Positions 49,101-56,647 of a stretch of 64,000 nt of DNA are shown piece by piece. The notes below the pieces were generated by a model. The model searched no databases. It was not told the DNA's origin and saw only the letters and a list, made by a program, of their open reading frames with translations. The translations under genes were made by a program, and so were the position numbers. The DNA is from Lachnospiraceae bacterium (GTDB taxonomy: Bacteria > Bacillota > Clostridia > Lachnospirales > Lachnospiraceae), in contig JAUNGD010000001.1 in NCBI GenBank assembly GCA_030524705.1, positions 88,516-152,515 on the forward strand, in the 5' to 3' direction. Positions within the stretch are counted from its first letter, which is position 1, and each line of letters starts with the position of its first letter.

Positions 49101-50386
49101 AGGTCGTCGTTCTGGTTTAGCCCTTTCTGTGCCCCCTGCACCAGCAGGTTGAAGGCTTCATCTGAGGATATACCGAACTGATCCATAAGGCTGTTGACAG
49201 CTCTCATGCTTTCGGTGATGTCAAAACCGAACACGTCCTCCAGCGCGATCGCATTTTTGGTTATCTGTGCGAGAGAAGCCTTGTCGAGGTCGTCCGTCAT
49301 TTGGATCACTGTGCTGAGCTTTTCGGAAACGTCGCCGAGGCTTTCGCCATAGTTGGCGTTGTAAACCTCATACATGACGTCCTCGAAGCCGTCGAGCTCC
49401 TGAGCGGTCGCTCCGGTTCTGGCGCTTAGCATACCCAGAGCGGTGTCGCCTTCCGTCGCCAGCTCCTTGAAGGCTTCTACGGCCTTGTTAATCGCTTCGG
49501 TTGCGAGGTTGGCTATAACATTTTTCAGAACGGTGTAGCCCTCGCTGGAGCTTTCCGCGCTTTCTCCGGCGTCTTCCAGAGCGTCCCCGAAGGAGTCGGC
49601 CGCCTGCTCCGCGTCTTTGAGCCTTTGCCGGTTCTCGTTTAGGTCGCCGGACAGGCTGCTGATCTGGCTTGCCAGTTGCCGTGCTTCGCTGGAGCTTTCG
49701 CCCTGTTCGAGCACGACGTTGGCGTATTGCCTGCGGAGAGCCGCGAGGTCTGCCTCCTGTTCGGAGATTTCTTTTTGCAGCTTGTCGTAGGTGTCGGCGG
49801 TGTCGGTCTGGCTCTCTCCCAGTTTTTTGACGGCCTTCTGGGCTGCTTCGAGGGCTCCTTCGTTTTGTTTCAGGTCGCTGGAGAGATCGGTTATTTTCTT
49901 TGCGAGCTGCTCGGCTTCCTCGGAGCCTTCGCCCTGTTCGAGCACGAGGCTGGCGTATTGTCGTTCCAACGCTGCGAGCTCCGACTGTTGGGAGCCGATT
50001 TTGCGCTCCAGTGCTGTGTATGCGTCGGCCGTGTCGCCCTGTGCGTCCGTCAGGCCCTTGGCGGCCCGCTCCGCAGCTTGCAGGGTTTCCCGGTTGTCGT
50101 CGAGTTCGCCGGATAACTCTTGGATTTTGCCAGCGAGAGTGCGGGCTTCGTCGCTGCTTTCCTGACCGCTGACTACATAATCCGCATAGCCTTTTTGCAG
50201 GCTTTTGAGAACTGACTCCTGCGTACCGATTTCAGCGGACAGCTTTTCGGCAGCTCCGGCAGCTTGCAGCGTTTCCTGACTCATTTCTTCCAGCTTGCTG
50301 ACGGCGTTTTTTATGGCAGCTTGCAGCGAAGGGCTGAGAACGCCGGAGATCTCAATGGTAGACTGTAAAGTTTTTCCCGAAGCCAT
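46181..50386 (-). CDS. Tail tape measure protein
   Basis: A 1401-residue protein that sets tail length and lies in the tail lumen. It has a helical N terminus with heptad-rich repeats (about 75-262, each with an RQYAN/SLVLEQGE core and QSELAALE-type segments), a central TMP domain with a hydrophobic stretch (about 620-720, IILGTLSAVVAAMKWG), an SxFSGIMTGIKN repeat block (about 840-900) and tandem 44-residue repeats (about 990-1180, each with VASSAW and STIGSK cores). The length predicts a tail of about 200 nm by the usual 0.15 nm per residue rule. The ATG follows AAGGAGGTGAGAGC and the upstream E/E' gene. Confidence 0.93.
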   Translation of the reverse strand: MASGKTLQSTIEISGVLSPSLQAAIKNAVSKLEEMSQETLQAAGAAEKLSAEIGTQESVLKSLQKGYADYVVSGQESSDEARTLAGKIQELSGELDDNRETLQAAERAAKGLTDAQGDTADAYTALERKIGSQQSELAALERQYASLVLEQGEGSEEAEQLAKKITDLSSDLKQNEGALEAAQKAVKKLGESQTDTADTYDKLQKEISEQEADLAALRRQYANVVLEQGESSSEARQLASQISSLSGDLNENRQRLKDAEQAADSFGDALEDAGESAESSSEGYTVLKNVIANLATEAINKAVEAFKELATEGDTALGMLSARTGATAQELDGFEDVMYEVYNANYGESLGDVSEKLSTVIQMTDDLDKASLAQITKNAIALEDVFGFDITESMRAVNSLMDQFGISSDEAFNLLVQGAQKGLNQNDDLLDTINEYSVQFKNAGYSADDMFNMLANGAESGTWSVDKLGDAVKEFNIRMSDGTANDYLKDLGLDVDAVIEQFNKGGPEAQEAINTVMEALMSCDDATKQYTDGVGLFGTMWEDLGAETVASLMDTEGAINSTADAMAKMDSAAYDTLESSLSQLGRTIKSEVVQPIAQKLTPAVKNAVNFVNAQVAPAVQWILSHLPEVGIILGTLSAVVAAMKWGSIVTKIGQIKGAITGVITALGGVSAPVLAVIAVVAALAAAFTNLWRNNEEFREKITAIWEGIKGKFEAFGQTITDKLNELGFDFENFTEVLSAVWDGFCELLAPVFEGVFQQISNILSVVLDVLVGLFDVFAGIFTGDWDRVWEGVQEIFGGVWDFVVSTFQNWIDTFKSLADTVLGWFGSSWDEAWSSVKSFFEDVWNGIVSFFSGVMTGIKNTFSGIWNGIASFFSGIMTGIKNTAANVWDSITSFFSDTLNGIKDKFTNIWESVTSFLSEAWETIKNVVQVGIMAVKEIISAAFSLITLPFRFIWENCKDTVLSIWEGIKSTISGALDAIKSFISEKLEAAKNIVSNVTGAISSVASSAWNAIKGTASTVWEGIKSTIGSKIDAAKEKVSAVTGTIKSVASSAWSSVSSTASTLWETTKSTIGSKLSAAQQTVSTVTGTIKSVASSAWSSISSTASSLWGTVQSTISTKINAAKSAVSTATSAISSVASSAWSTISTAASSKWESIRSTISSKLSSAKATVSSMMSGITSSMSSNLSSAFSTVSSKFSSIYSTISGKMEAAKNAVGNAISALKSKFNFSWSLPSLKLPHISISGSFSINPPSVPHFGISWYKEGGILTQPTIFGAAGNTLLAGGEAGAEAVVPLATLWEKLETMIRAVFNSASTTGGTSDAGLTSKAGELLTLDNFSLGSLADNNSMVIYYDFSGFTWSPQIQTGNTGGDEDDLMARLRAHEAEFFDWLEEFIQMREVAQYA

Positions 50387-50390
50387 GCTC

Positions 50391-50905
50391 TCACCTCCTT
50401 CGTGGCCCTTTAAAACGTGGCGGCCGGTTCTTCTCGGCGCGTTTCCGCTCCGCAGCCAGATCCTCGGCCGCTTCGGCGTACTCGATCAAAAAGTCAGTTA
50501 CTCGCTTTTTTTCGAGGTCTGACGTGCTGGTGTGGTAGACTCTGGCGTAGTCTCGGTAGGCTCGCCGGAGTCGCTTTCCGGTTGTTCCTTGTCCGACGCG
50601 AGCATAAAATTTCGGCCGATCGCCATTACCTCCACGACGTCGTGCCCTTTGATCCGTTCCACGTCGGAAAAATCATAGGAGGGGTTCACGGCTACAATGG
50701 CAGCGAAGCCCAGATAAAGGTGCAGCCCGAAGTCAAACTCTGCGGCCGGGGTGATTGAAGTATTTTTCATACCTGCGGCTGCTTTCCTTTTGGACTCAGC
50801 CGTGGCGAACAGGATCCCGTCGATCTCGTTGGAGTCGTGTGTCACTTCGGTGATTTTTTCGCCGTTGATCATGATCGGGTTTTTCAGTTTCAGCGTGTCT
50901 TTCAT
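50391..50905 (-). CDS. Tail assembly chaperone E-E', product of -1 frameshift
   Basis: A run of seven A at 50506-50512 on the minus strand, A-AAA-AAA in the reading frame of E (codons K132-K133), stands just before the E stop (TAA, 50498-50500). After a -1 slip, translation continues for 38 codons (KRVTDFLIEYAEAAEDLA, then ERKRAEKNRPPRFKGPRRR) to TGA at 50391-50393. The stop overlaps the ribosome binding site of the tape measure gene. This is the known arrangement of tail assembly chaperones in many tailed phages (G/G-T in lambda, E/E' in P2). The total is 171 residues. Confidence 0.75.
50498..50905 (-). CDS. Tail assembly protein E-like
   Basis: A 135-residue protein with the E-like layout (KLKNPIMINGEKITEVTHDS at the start, LHLYLGFAAIVAVNPSYDFSDV in the middle, acidic low-complexity tail ESDSGEPTETTPESTTPARQ). 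It is preceded by a terminator-like hairpin that separates it from the tube gene. E and E' are chaperones that wrap the tape measure protein during tail assembly. Confidence 0.85.
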   Translation of the reverse strand: MKDTLKLKNPIMINGEKITEVTHDSNEIDGILFATAESKRKAAAGMKNTSITPAAEFDFGLHLYLGFAAIVAVNPSYDFSDVERIKGHDVVEVMAIGRNFMLASDKEQPESDSGEPTETTPESTTPARQTSKKSE

Positions 50906-50921
50906 GTTTTGGCTCCTTTCA

Positions 50922-50961
50922 AAAAATAAAGGGCCACCGATCTTCGTTGACCGGTGGCCCT
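50922..50961 (-). terminator. Intrinsic terminator between tail tube and tail chaperone genes
   Basis: AGGGCCACCG (50930-50939) pairs with CGGTGGCCCT (50952-50961), a 10-bp stem. On the minus strand it is followed by TTTATTTTTTG. It would lower expression of everything downstream relative to tube and sheath. Confidence 0.8.
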
Positions 50962-50972
50962 CTGGTATGCAA

Positions 50973-51482
50973 TTAAAGCAGGTTGTTGATCTGGCTCATG
51001 TAGTCCTTGCCGTCCACGCGGAGGATCTGGCTGAGCCTGTCTACACACATCATTTCGTAGCCGTTGGCGTATACCTGCTGCCGGGTTACGTTAAAGGTGT
51101 TTTCTGCCTCAGTGGCAGATCCCACTTCGACGCCGATTTCAGGCAGGGAGCCGGGCAGGGTACGCACAAAAGCCTTGCAGCCTTCCACGCCCTGAGAGCC
51201 GTCGGACTTGACGACGTTCTGCACCCAGCGGAACTCAAGGTTCTGCTTCTGGAGCCGGTTCAGTCTGCTGAGCCCTGTGTCAATGCCGATCTTCGTGATT
51301 GAGAGCTCCATATTTTCCAGAAGCCCCACGAGCGGCACTGTCATGTTTCCCATTGCCTGCACGTCGGCGGTGATAAATTCAACGCCGGACAGGGTGAAGG
51401 TGACGTCCTTTCCCACTAGTTTGCCGTCGGCGTATACGGTGTCGGCCACTACGGGGCCTTTAAGGTCTAACCATTTTCCCAT
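50973..51482 (-). CDS. Phage major tail tube protein
   Basis: A 169-residue P2 FII-like tube protein that polymerises into the inner tube. Features: an N-terminal KGPVVADTVYADGKLVGKDV stretch, the segment GLLENMELSITKIGIDTGLS, and the NLEFRWVQNVVKSDGSQGVE region. It begins 13 bases after the sheath stop and precedes a terminator, so it is made in large amounts, as tube proteins are. Confidence 0.88.
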   Translation of the reverse strand: MGKWLDLKGPVVADTVYADGKLVGKDVTFTLSGVEFITADVQAMGNMTVPLVGLLENMELSITKIGIDTGLSRLNRLQKQNLEFRWVQNVVKSDGSQGVEGCKAFVRTLPGSLPEIGVEVGSATEAENTFNVTRQQVYANGYEMMCVDRLSQILRVDGKDYMSQINNLL

Positions 51483-51495
51483 GTTTCAGTCCTCC

Positions 51496-52968
51496 TTATT
51501 CAGTCTCGAAGAAGGCAGCGAAGCCTTCGTCGGTGTAGCACACGCGGGCGGTGCCAGATTTGAACGGCGGCGTGTTGGTGACGGAGAAGTCCCACACGAA
51601 GTCCCCGTTCATCATATCGCTGACAGGGTTCGCAGTTTCCAAAAACTCCACCGTCGGCGTACCGATCAGGGCTCCGATCCCCGTGAGTGTGTCGAGTTTC
51701 TGCTTCTCGAAGTTCAGGATCGTGTCTTTATCCTGCGGAGTCATGGGGCTGTCGATCTCGGTTCCGTGGTCGATCTGGAAGCTGTTCGTGATGTGCATGA
51801 GCATACGCAGGTTTACGTCGAAGATCGCGCGTGCGTCCATGTTGCCGTTGTAGGTGTAGGCTGCGGTGTGCGGGCCCCAGAGTACCCACTGGCCGCCCCA
51901 GAAGCAGGCGGTGGTGATCCCCTTTTCATTCAGGCCGTTGGCGGTCTGCTGATCGAAGCCCCGGCTCTTGGAGTTTTCCCCGAAGAACTGGCTTGTTGCC
52001 ATGATCTCCTTATTGGACGGGGACTCAAACGGCACGCCGTCGTGGCTCAGGTCTACGCGCAGCATGGTGACCTGTCCGGCCGTCGAGAGGTGAAACACGC
52101 GGCCGCTACCGTCCTTGATTTTCGGCCAGTATACCTTCGAAAACTCACTGGTGTAGCCGTTGTCCTGCTTCCACTTGATTGCCTTTTCGATCGTGTTGAT
52201 CGCTGCGCCCTCAGAGTCTACCAGAGGAATGTCGGCATTGACGAAGCCGTCCCAGTGCCCGTTGAGCTTCTGGACGGTGCTCACCATAGCTTTGTAAACT
52301 TCGGGAATATGGCTCCAGCCGGGAGCCGCCAGCATGTTGAGTACGGCGTTGTGGTACTGGTAGAGCAGGCTCATGGCGTGCAGCCCTGTGTACTGGCCGT
52401 CGGCGGTGGTCTGGCCGATAATGTCGGCAGCTTCCACCTGCTCAGTGTCTACGGTATCATAGCTGCACTGGAGCGCTGCGCTTCCTGCTTCTTTGAGCAG
52501 TTTCACCACGACGGTGCCCTTTGCGAAGTTATACTCCAGAGAGTAGTCCACGCCCTCGGCCTTGTCAGCGATCGCGAAGCTGTCCAGAATAATATCGGAG
52601 CTTTCAAACTCTGCCCGCAGGTTGGTGAACGTCAGCTCCTTTGTGGTTTTTGCCGTCGCCTTGTGAGTATCGGGATCCAGTACATTGACGACGTAGATCG
52701 GGCCCACGTTTCCGACGGTGTTGTCGAAGTGCTCGGCGAAGGCTTCGCAGAGAGTGAAGCCCTCCCAGTCTCCAGAGTAGCCGAGCTTGCTCTGTGTGTC
52801 GCTCATGTTGGCGACTTTGATCGGCATATTGACGAGATTTTTCTCAGCATAGCCACGGATCAGGTTAATGGGTGCGGTGCCGATATATGCGGCTACCACG
52901 TCGGCCTGAGTTGCCGCGCTTACCTTGCTGTTCATGAGCTCGCCGTATGTGCCATGTTTGTATGCCAT
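51496..52968 (-). CDS. Phage contractile tail sheath protein
   Basis: A 490-residue sheath protein, the hallmark of a myovirus tail. The family patterns VVAAYIGTAPINLIRGYAEK near the N terminus, an EKAIKWKQDNGYTSEFSKVYWPKIKDG segment (listed as IKWKQDNGYTSEFSKVYWPK), and the C-terminal NLRMLMHITNSFQIDHGTEI with the final MNGDFVWDFSVTNTPPFKSG are visible. It forms the contractile cylinder around the tube. Confidence 0.93.
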   Translation of the reverse strand: MAYKHGTYGELMNSKVSAATQADVVAAYIGTAPINLIRGYAEKNLVNMPIKVANMSDTQSKLGYSGDWEGFTLCEAFAEHFDNTVGNVGPIYVVNVLDPDTHKATAKTTKELTFTNLRAEFESSDIILDSFAIADKAEGVDYSLEYNFAKGTVVVKLLKEAGSAALQCSYDTVDTEQVEAADIIGQTTADGQYTGLHAMSLLYQYHNAVLNMLAAPGWSHIPEVYKAMVSTVQKLNGHWDGFVNADIPLVDSEGAAINTIEKAIKWKQDNGYTSEFSKVYWPKIKDGSGRVFHLSTAGQVTMLRVDLSHDGVPFESPSNKEIMATSQFFGENSKSRGFDQQTANGLNEKGITTACFWGGQWVLWGPHTAAYTYNGNMDARAIFDVNLRMLMHITNSFQIDHGTEIDSPMTPQDKDTILNFEKQKLDTLTGIGALIGTPTVEFLETANPVSDMMNGDFVWDFSVTNTPPFKSGTARVCYTDEGFAAFFETE

Positions 52969-52984
52969 TTGGTTGTCCTCCTTG

Positions 52985-53614
52985 TCATAATAAATTTGCG
53001 TATGCTGACGGCGTTTTTACCGTCACACCAGCTTCCAGCGTGAAGCTGATCCAGTTGTGCCAGTAGGGGTAATAGTCCCAGATGTTGCCGTCCTCGGTGA
53101 AAAGCCCGTATTTAATCCCGGACTCCTTTACGAGCCGGAGTCCATCTATGTACTCCGTCCCCTCCAGCTCTCTGAGCACGAGGTCGGCGAAGTTGAAAGA
53201 GTCCCTCCAGCCTTCCATATTGCGGGCGTAAGTTTTGGCTGCTTCTCCGGTGGGGTGGTAGTAGGAGCGCTCGAACGGTGCTTCCGTATTCTTTCGGACG
53301 AGAAAAAGCTCGCCGCCGTGTTCTCCGGGGTTCCAGCAGGCAAGGCAGAGCCGGATCTGGAGCTGGCGTTTCTTTTTCAGCAGGTCGTCGCTGCCTTCCA
53401 TGAGCTGTACGCACACCGAAGGGATCGGAGCCGGAACGGAAGGCGGCAGCCTGTCTTTACCGGGAACGTACAAAGGGAAGGCCGCTGGGTTCGTGTATTC
53501 CACCGCGTAGCCTTCGTCGTTTTTGTAGTCGTCCGGCACTTTGAGGGAGATTTGGCTGCACACACTGGCGTTCAGCCAGCCCACTATTTTGTCAATGGTT
53601 TGTACCAGTGTCAT
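52985..53614 (-). CDS. Tail terminator-like protein
   Basis: A 209-residue protein located between the head-tail joining gene and the sheath, where a tail terminator or gpU/gp37-like protein normally lies. It begins MTLVQTIDKIVGWLNASVC and has the pattern LELQMEGSDDLLKKKRQLQI with a final DYYPYWHNWISFTLEAGVT. The family call is by position and layout; no diagnostic motif is visible. Confidence 0.65.
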   Translation of the reverse strand: MTLVQTIDKIVGWLNASVCSQISLKVPDDYKNDEGYAVEYTNPAAFPLYVPGKDRLPPSVPAPIPSVCVQLMEGSDDLLKKKRQLQIRLCLACWNPGEHGGELFLVRKNTEAPFERSYYHPTGEAAKTYARNMEGWRDSFNFADLVLRELEGTEYIDGLRLVKESGIKYGLFTEDGNIWDYYPYWHNWISFTLEAGVTVKTPSAYANLL

Positions 53615-53626
53615 GTGATCGCCTCC

Positions 53627-53944
53627 TTAGCCGTTTCTGTTCTGTTTAAGAGCTACTTCCATGAGCCCCATGTCTTTGCCTGAATTGACTACAATCAACT
53701 CCCGGCCGTCTACGTTCAAAAGCCGCCCCGGTTCCATATTGGACGGAAAATCGGCGGCTTTCCCCATGAGCAGCATGTCAGCTTCCACCAGTCCGAGGAT
53801 CTGGCCTTTTTTGAGCTTGTTCAGTTGGTCGTTGTCCATTACGACTGTGATCTCTGCGCCCTCAACGCGGTGGATCTCCGCGAACTCGTCCGTGTTGAGA
53901 AAAACGGCGTCGAGATCCTTCTGAACTTGTTCTTTGAAGCCCAC
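53627..53944 (-). CDS. Head-tail joining protein
   Basis: A 105-residue protein beginning MGFKEQVQKDLDAVFLNTDE, with the pattern of short head-tail connectors such as lambda FII (a beta-rich body, then DGRELIVVNSGKDMGLMEVA at the end). It lies just before the tail terminator and after the HeH proteins, as expected for a connector gene. Confidence 0.65.
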   Translation of the reverse strand: MGFKEQVQKDLDAVFLNTDEFAEIHRVEGAEITVVMDNDQLNKLKKGQILGLVEADMLLMGKAADFPSNMEPGRLLNVDGRELIVVNSGKDMGLMEVALKQNRNG

Positions 53945-53947
53945 CGC

Positions 53948-54256
53948 CTATTCCTCGGTAGCTTCGCCCGTTTTAGCTCTGGCCTGAGCTGCCTCGATCA
54001 GGGCGATCACTTCTTTTTTGTTCTTGGCTGCGCTTGCGTCTACGCCCAGCGCTGCTGCAGCCTTGCGGAGCTCCGTCATTTTCATATTGCCGTAGGTATC
54101 CGCTTTGGCGGGTGCTTCTACCTTTTCGGCGACGCCCGCAGCGATCAGTTCAGCTTCGCGGGCCTCAGACAGGGAAAATGGAGCAGAGCGGGAGGTCATA
54201 GCCTCCACGGTTCCGTCCACTACCCGGCCATAGGTTCCTTTAATCATTTTGATCAT
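53948..54256 (-). CDS. HeH/SAP-type small phage protein
   Basis: A 102-residue protein with a short DNA-binding helix-extended-loop-helix (HeH/SAP-like) segment near the end (MKMTELRKAAAALGVDASA then KNKKEVIALIEAAQ). The first part is a small beta-rich domain (YGRVVDGTVEAMTSRSAPFS). It is paired with another HeH protein directly upstream in transcription. Proteins of this type occupy the position of lambda FI and may help DNA packaging; a role is not demonstrated. Confidence 0.65.
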   Translation of the reverse strand: MIKMIKGTYGRVVDGTVEAMTSRSAPFSLSEAREAELIAAGVAEKVEAPAKADTYGNMKMTELRKAAAALGVDASAAKNKKEVIALIEAAQARAKTGEATEE

Positions 54257-54270
54257 GTCGTTGCCCTCCT

Positions 54271-54714
54271 TTACTCAGGATCGGCAGCGCCCAGCTCCGG
54301 GAGTTCGTCCGGATCCTCGGCGTCAGCCTCAACCTCTACGGCAACGATCGCAGCGATCAGATCAGCCTTTTTCTTGCTTTTGGACTCTACGCCCAGATCG
54401 GCCGCGAGCTTTTTCAGCTCGTTGTAGTCCCATGTCTCCAGATCGGCCGCGTCGAGATGTCCTTTAATTTCCCCCGGTTCCTGAGTGCTTTCCGCTGCCT
54501 GTTCGGGTGTTGCGGCGTCTGCTGCCGGTTTTTCCGGTGTTGGTTTGGCTGCGGTTACATACTCAGCGACGCCCAGACGCACGAGGCGTTCTGCCTGAGC
54601 ACTGTCGCACTCGAAGGGCCCGCTTTCCGGTGTCTTGCAGGCGTGCCGGGCGACTCCGTTCGCGTCTGTATAGGCGATCCCGCAGCCGCCGCGTGTTACG
54701 CGGATTTTTGCCAT
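54271..54714 (-). CDS. HeH/SAP-type phage protein (FI-position)
   Basis: A 147-residue protein starting at ATG 54714 (MAKIRVTRGGCGIAYTDANG). It has an acidic middle (EKPAADAATPEQAAESTQEP) and a SAP/HeH-like segment near the end (YNELKKLAADLGVESKSKKK then ADLIAAIVAVE), finishing in an acidic tail. It lies directly downstream of the capsid gene where lambda FI (packaging helper) stands. The two consecutive HeH proteins share this motif but little else, which suggests an old duplication or domain sharing. Confidence 0.65.
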   Translation of the reverse strand: MAKIRVTRGGCGIAYTDANGVARHACKTPESGPFECDSAQAERLVRLGVAEYVTAAKPTPEKPAADAATPEQAAESTQEPGEIKGHLDAADLETWDYNELKKLAADLGVESKSKKKADLIAAIVAVEVEADAEDPDELPELGAADPE

Positions 54715-54736
54715 GTTTCGCTCCTTTCTGGCACCT

Positions 54737-55810
54737 TTACAGTACCGTTGCGGTAATAAACGGGTTTTCATTGTTCGGCATACATAAAGGCGCGGAGCTC
54801 AGCGTTACCTCGCGCACATTATGAGTGGCGTCGCTGAGATACTTCGGCACGTCCATGCCGGTGTAGGTGTGGAACTCGCCGTCAGACTGCTCCACCTGTG
54901 TGATCGCCCCGTATACCGTGCGACCAGCCGCCGGTGCAGTCACTGCGATCGTGCCAGCAGGAATAAACGGCTTCACGGTTCCGTCTACTTCCGTGTAGGT
55001 GTCCTCATAGCTCAGCACGTCGATCATGCGTCCCTTGATATTCAGACGGCAGATTTTAGACGCGCCGGACGGCAGCGTTTCAGGATCCACGCCTCCGATC
55101 TGGTAGTTGCGGTTATCTAACAGGCGCAGGATCCACTCGTTTGCAAGGATTACGTCTGCCACGTCAGGAGCCACCAGCAGATCGGTGGCAGGCAGGCCGC
55201 GCGAGGTCAGCATGGAGATCATGGCGGCCACGTCGTTGATCATCTGCTTGCCGGACGCTTCGGTGGTGTCCCAGTCTTTTGCCGGGGTATAGATTGCCGG
55301 ATTGCTGGTGCCGTCGTAGTATCTCACCTCGCGCTCCTCGAAGTTGTGGAAGTCGTCCACATACTCGTCCATAATGCAGCCATTGGTGAAAATCACCTCG
55401 GCAGCCATAGCCTCCTTGCGGCGCAGGTTCATGGCGCGGAGCTCGTCGAGGTCGCCCAGCATGATTACGCCCTGGCGCTGCTCCGGCGTCAGCGTGGTAT
55501 AAAGTGCCTCACCGAAACCACGCTTTCTCAGGTCGTCAATGGTGAGCGGACGCTTCGGTGCGATATAGGAAGGCGTAAAGCGCTTCATGGTGTAGCCGTC
55601 GCGCATGATCGTGATCCCGCCCTTGCGGGGAGCGACGAACGGAGCCGCATTTTTGGATCCCTTCTTGTATTCCACCAGTACGTCGTCGGTGGAGAAAATA
55701 TCGCTTGCTGCATTGGTCGGGAAATACCGGTCAAGCAAGAAGGTGTGAAGGGGCGGGAGCTGCTGCACGGAGGCAAGCAGGTGGTGGGTGTCATAATAAT
55801 TAAAAGCCAT
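54737..55810 (-). CDS. Major capsid protein (lambda E-like)
   Basis: A 357-residue capsid protein of the lambda gpE family, with HK97-type fold inferred. Features: LPPLHTFLLDRYFPTNAASDIFS at the N terminus (listed in part as HTFLLDRYFPTNAASD), the spine-region KKGSKNAAPFVAPRKGGITI, YIAPKRPLTIDDLRKRGFGE, and SGASKICRLNIKGRMIDVLS. It follows the decoration protein on the same transcript. Size fits the family (about 340). Confidence 0.9.
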   Translation of the reverse strand: MAFNYYDTHHLLASVQQLPPLHTFLLDRYFPTNAASDIFSTDDVLVEYKKGSKNAAPFVAPRKGGITIMRDGYTMKRFTPSYIAPKRPLTIDDLRKRGFGEALYTTLTPEQRQGVIMLGDLDELRAMNLRRKEAMAAEVIFTNGCIMDEYVDDFHNFEEREVRYYDGTSNPAIYTPAKDWDTTEASGKQMINDVAAMISMLTSRGLPATDLLVAPDVADVILANEWILRLLDNRNYQIGGVDPETLPSGASKICRLNIKGRMIDVLSYEDTYTEVDGTVKPFIPAGTIAVTAPAAGRTVYGAITQVEQSDGEFHTYTGMDVPKYLSDATHNVREVTLSSAPLCMPNNENPFITATVL

Positions 55811-55826
55811 TTTCGTGTCCTCCTTC

Positions 55827-56231
55827 TTAGATTGCTACGGCGTCAGAGAGCAGGATCCCCGCAGAGCGGAGCGCCTCTTTGTCGCCTGCTGTGATCTTGT
55901 AGCTTTCAGCTACGATCAGATTATTGCCGTTAAAATGGCCGGTTCTATATGCGATCGCTGCTGCGTCGTTTTCCGTTCCGACTTCTACGTCCTCGGCCAG
56001 TACGCAGTTAGCGGTCAGTGTCTCGTTGGTGGCTGCTGTGGCTCCGAGGATCACGCGCTTGCCGTCTCCGGCAGTACCTCCAGAGAGCGCCAGAACGGTT
56101 CCACGCTTATATGTGACGGCCTTGGTGCTTTCCTTGCGGATCGTCACGCTGAACGGCTCAGCGGGCGGGTATAAGCCGTTGATCAGATTGTCGAAGCCTA
56201 CGGCTCCGAGGTTTTCGTCGAGTCTGCTCAT
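55827..56231 (-). CDS. Head decoration protein (lambda D-like)
   Basis: A 134-residue protein that decorates and stabilises the capsid. The N-terminal GAVGFDNLINGLYPPAEPFSVTI pattern (in part GFDNLINGLYPPAEPFSVT) and a conserved TYKRGTVLALSGG segment are visible, with an ILLSDAVAI end. Its start codon overlaps the protease stop (TAATG), so it is translationally coupled, as in lambda. Confidence 0.85.
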   Translation of the reverse strand: MSRLDENLGAVGFDNLINGLYPPAEPFSVTIRKESTKAVTYKRGTVLALSGGTAGDGKRVILGATAATNETLTANCVLAEDVEVGTENDAAAIAYRTGHFNGNNLIVAESYKITAGDKEALRSAGILLSDAVAI

Positions 56232-56647
56232 TAGTTCGTACCTCCTTTTGATTTGTTATAGGCAGCAACTACGGTCTGAATGTCTGCCGCGTCCTGCTCC
56301 TGCTGGGTTGTGGCTGCGCCGCCGTTCGGTGCTGCGCCTACCTTTGCCGTGCCGGACGCTGCGCCGTCTGCCGTGTAGTTTGCGAGGAAGCTCTGGCCGG
56401 ACGCTGCGCTCTGCTGCATAACGCGAAAACAGAGCTCCTGAGCGGTGCAGGGCTTTTCGCCGTACTTGGCGTCATGGACGAGCTGCTGATCCGGGATTGT
56501 GGCCGCGATCGAGTCAATTTCCGCGAGTCGCTGGCGCTCAGCCGTTACCGCGTCAGCGTTAGCCTGAGTCTGTGCGACGTTTCTTGCGTCCTGCTCGATC
56601 TGGCTCACAAGGTCGGGTTCCTGTGCTCTCAATTCTTCGAGTGTCAT
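56231..56647 (-). CDS. Probable nested scaffold protein (Nu3-like internal start)
   Basis: ATG 56647 (residue 275 of the protease frame) follows AGGAGG at 56658-56663 with a ten-base spacer, and translation reads MTLEELRAQEPDLVSQIEQD onward for 138 residues. This C-terminal part is acidic and helical with a Gly/Ala-rich middle. In lambda the scaffold Nu3 is the in-frame C-terminal product of the protease gene C. The same logic fits here, but it is inference. Confidence 0.65.
   Translation of the reverse strand: MTLEELRAQEPDLVSQIEQDARNVAQTQANADAVTAERQRLAEIDSIAATIPDQQLVHDAKYGEKPCTAQELCFRVMQQSAASGQSFLANYTADGAASGTAKVGAAPNGGAATTQQEQDAADIQTVVAAYNKSKGGTN

Noticed and set aside
53057-53683. Antisense frames of 200 or more codons opposite phage genes
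   Set aside because: Many long antisense frames occur in this GC-rich phage region (also at 34053-35252 and 51208-53043). They mirror codon bias of the real minus-strand genes and show no gene context.
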